A DNA stretch of 42,497 bases from Asparagopsis taxiformis (Eukaryota; Rhodophyta; Florideophyceae; Bonnemaisoniales; Bonnemaisoniaceae), in assembly GCA_030407315.1 (NCBI GenBank), contig JALQPE010000550.1, positions 1 through 42,497 of the forward strand, written 5' to 3'. A model generated the notes under the pieces. The model was not told the DNA's origin. It made no database searches and worked only from the letters and a program-made list of their open reading frames with translations. Position numbers and translations under genes: made by a program. Below, piece by piece: positions 40,558 through 42,497 of the stretch. Within the stretch, counting starts at the first letter, position 1, and the number at the start of each line of letters is the position of its first letter.

Positions 40558-41967
40558 CTAGAATGGAATACCCAGGAACAGGATAACTACGGATAGGTGT
40601 GCTTTATCATTTTTGCTCCGGACTGCAGGTGGCAGGTGGATGAGAGGGTGGGTGGGTAGTGTCTGAATCCGCATTGAAGCCAAGACGAGAGATAGCCTCA
40701 TAGCCAATGTCTTCAAGCTCTGGCATATAGTAGTACCACTGAAAATACAGCAAGGTAAGCGTAGATGTAGTGTACCAAACGTCTCTGCGGTTGATAGAGG
40801 CTGGAAAGTGCTGTAACAAGCTCGGCGCTGAATACGTCTCCACAGTAACGAAAACGTTGCTCCATAAGTAACAGTAGCCTTATCACGTAGGTGGAAAGAG
40901 TCCACGATGCTAGACTGTGATAGTTGGCTAAGACATAGGGGATGTAAAAATGTATTGTTGACATGGTCAAACTCGTAGGAGTCTCTGCAAAGAACTGTCA
41001 TACGTTGGTCTGGGCTGGACAGGACGTAAGCAGATGAGCCGACGAGAAATGCGGAAGAAGGAGCATCATGAGAGCAGTCAACGTCGACTAGATTTCCTAA
41101 AATTCGGACAATCGATGAGCTGCCTCCATCGCGTTCTGCCCTGCTCTTCACCAATATTTTCTGGAACCCGTGTTGCGAGGTACCTATGGAGTCACATAGT
41201 GCCTGAAAGGTGGGGAAAATGATGGAAAGATCCGACTCATTTCCAGAGGGAAAGGTGATGTCCTCAAAGGACGGCAGGAAGAGAACATCACGATTCTCTT
41301 TCGCCTTGCATTGAATGGCAATAGTGCGGAATTGAGCAAGGGAGCAGTCAGCCTGTACTCTGATTTCTTCTTGCGATGTTTGTCGCATTCCCCTGGAGTG
41401 CTCGGATTTTGTCATCCGGAGGGAGAGGGGCTTGTCCGTGTACACACCAAGCTTCTGAAACAGAATGCTACATACAGTCAGAGCAGAGGAGGTCATGGAG
41501 CTGTTGGAATCGAATGGAGGGGGAAGAGGATGTTTGGCAGCTGACTCCAGCTTTTCCAATCTTGCCAGCATTTCTGCTATGGTCTTCTTCATTTGATCCG
41601 CAGTGCAATCTTGAAGGATGCCGCGGTGGCGGTGGCGAGTGTGGTCAATGCCGTAGTCCGGGTCTCTCTCTGCTGGGGATGCAGGTGAGTCCATACTGCG
41701 AAGCTCACCACTTCGCCACGGGAGAACCCTTCCGGAATCCTTGTCGACGAGCTCGTTACGATCTGAAATCTTGACTTGAGAAAGGGTAGAGTCGAAACCA
41801 TATTCAGCTTTGTATTCGAGCAATGCATGGAGGAATGGGTCTGTTTCGGTCTTGACCTGAGTAATTTCCTTGACGATTGCAGACCACCACACAATTTTTC
41901 GTTTCCTCCCAAACGGCCGAAGTTCCCATTGAACTTCTATAACGTCGTTTGGAGCGAGAGGAAGCAT
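40558..41967 (-). CDS. Unknown 469-aa protein with possible Tudor/agenet-like N terminus
   Basis: Intact from ATG (41,965-41,967) to TAG. Residues 5-90 (NDVIEVQW ... IVWWSAIVKEI ... LLEYKAEYGFD ... VLPWR) have the spaced aromatics and short strands of Tudor-, agenet- or chromo-like chromatin readers. About 125-150 is a short coiled coil (MKKTIAEMLARLEKLES). The middle has the polar block RQTSQEEIRVQADCSLAQF. The C-terminal 100 residues are rich in Ser, Leu and Thr. The Tudor call rests on pattern only. It faces the coiled-coil/NLS locus tail to tail, so the two may form a mobile or lineage-specific pair. Confidence 0.5.
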   Translation of the reverse strand: MLPLAPNDVIEVQWELRPFGRKRKIVWWSAIVKEITQVKTETDPFLHALLEYKAEYGFDSTLSQVKISDRNELVDKDSGRVLPWRSGELRSMDSPASPAERDPDYGIDHTRHRHRGILQDCTADQMKKTIAEMLARLEKLESAAKHPLPPPFDSNSSMTSSALTVCSILFQKLGVYTDKPLSLRMTKSEHSRGMRQTSQEEIRVQADCSLAQFRTIAIQCKAKENRDVLFLPSFEDITFPSGNESDLSIIFPTFQALCDSIGTSQHGFQKILVKSRAERDGGSSSIVRILGNLVDVDCSHDAPSSAFLVGSSAYVLSSPDQRMTVLCRDSYEFDHVNNTFLHPLCLSQLSQSSIVDSFHLRDKATVTYGATFSLLWRRIQRRACYSTFQPLSTAETFGTLHLRLPCCIFSGTTICQSLKTLAMRLSLVLASMRIQTLPTHPLIHLPPAVRSKNDKAHLSVVILFLGIPF

Positions 41968-42476
41968 GTTGGGATAGCTATGGGATAGAATTGTTGTATT
42001 AGTGAAAGCCTAACCGTTACCTTCTGCTAAAGAGTAGTATATACTAGGAGGATTGGAAAGGTCCAGAAGAGATGTTTAGGTGGTGTAGAAATAGATGGAC
42101 AATTGACAAAATTGACACGTCAGTGTGGATGATGTCTGCCATGAACTGATTGCAGCATAAAATTTGATGTGAATAATCGTTCTAGAAGTGAATGTCGGAT
42201 GCATACGATTGGACTACAAAGATACGCTTAGAGATGTTACGGGGCCCAATAAATTGCATCGAAAAATATTTTGAGTATTACTTAGTATTACATTGATTAT
42301 TGAGCTAACAGTCGATGTAGTTATCTTGTAAAGGTTCGGACAGGGTGGAAAGGAAACAGCCACCGAAGTGCTACCACTCGCTGACACTTTGTTTTAAACA
42401 ACCAACTTCTGCTTTGCGCCACCCTGGTCAAGCAGCAACCAACTATCCCTTTCTTAAAAACTCTACCTTGTTCGCC
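41968..42476. promoter_or_regulatory. Intergenic region between divergent starts
   Basis: Lies between the minus-strand ATG at 41,967 and a possible plus-strand start at 42,477. AT-rich around 42,240-42,320. No repeat was recognised. It may hold promoters for both. Confidence 0.3.
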
Positions 42477-42497
42477 ATGGAAGGAACGTTCCACAAT
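42477..42497 (+). CDS. Possible gene start running off the window
   Basis: An ATG in good context (CGCCATGG) followed by six open codons (EGTFHN). It is preceded by a C/T/A-rich leader. Too short to identify. Confidence 0.2.

Overview
This is eukaryotic nuclear DNA rich in mobile and decayed sequence. The best guess is a florideophyte red alga of the Chondrus type. That rests on moderate GC, few introns, mixed Gypsy-like gag remains and DUF7869-type proteins, and on eukaryote-only genes (XMAP215/ch-TOG, tubulin cofactor D). No marker in the window fixes the species, and this assignment is inference.

Layout. 1-2,235: GC-rich, ACG-rich remains of an LTR-type retroelement, with a long inverted repeat at 621-665. 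2,240-10,500: an AT-richer block that looks like one mobile unit. It holds a DUF7869-type DDE-like transposase protein (minus), a ParB-domain DNA methyltransferase (minus, broken by a -1 shift inside the methylase domain), a 1.1 kb intergenic region, and a plus-strand protein that keeps the two end domains of the transposase protein but replaces the catalytic core with acidic repeats. A 15-bp palindrome, CAGAACNNNGTTCTG, occurs six times perfectly between 3.1 and 9.3 kb, in genes and between them, and I saw no perfect copy elsewhere. 10.5-14.8 kb: a fragment of an M50 site-2 protease gene, a small tail-anchored membrane protein, and a decayed XMAP215/ch-TOG gene. 15.4-17.8 kb: a frameshifted retroelement gag with a CCHC knuckle, ending at a cluster of CAGACAGTA/TACTGTCTG palindromes and a 35-bp tandem array (17.8-18.4 kb). 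18.4-22.4 kb: hairpins and a first cluster of a 37-bp palindrome repeat. 22.4-26.7 kb: an NB-ARC ATPase pseudogene (minus) abutting a 5'-truncated, frameshifted tubulin cofactor D gene (plus) with one clear spliceosomal intron. 26.7-31.2 kb: no convincing gene apart from a broken small secreted-protein gene. 31.2-35.2 kb: nested repeats (0.7-kb repeat x3, 37-bp palindromes, 172-bp satellite x4, 49-bp array x4, 74-bp array). 35.7-37.7 kb: decayed UPF0126-family and multi-pass membrane genes. 37.9-38.3 kb: a second CAGACAGTA cluster. 38.8-42.0 kb: two convergent unrecognised loci (a coiled-coil/NLS protein in two overlapping frames, and a 469-residue protein with a possible Tudor-like N terminus). 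A gene may start at 42,477.

How it fits together: almost every recognisable cellular gene here is broken, while the open genes are mainly those of the mobile units. The window reads as a repeat-rich gene graveyard. The transposase/ParB-methylase unit with its own palindrome set is the most interesting system.
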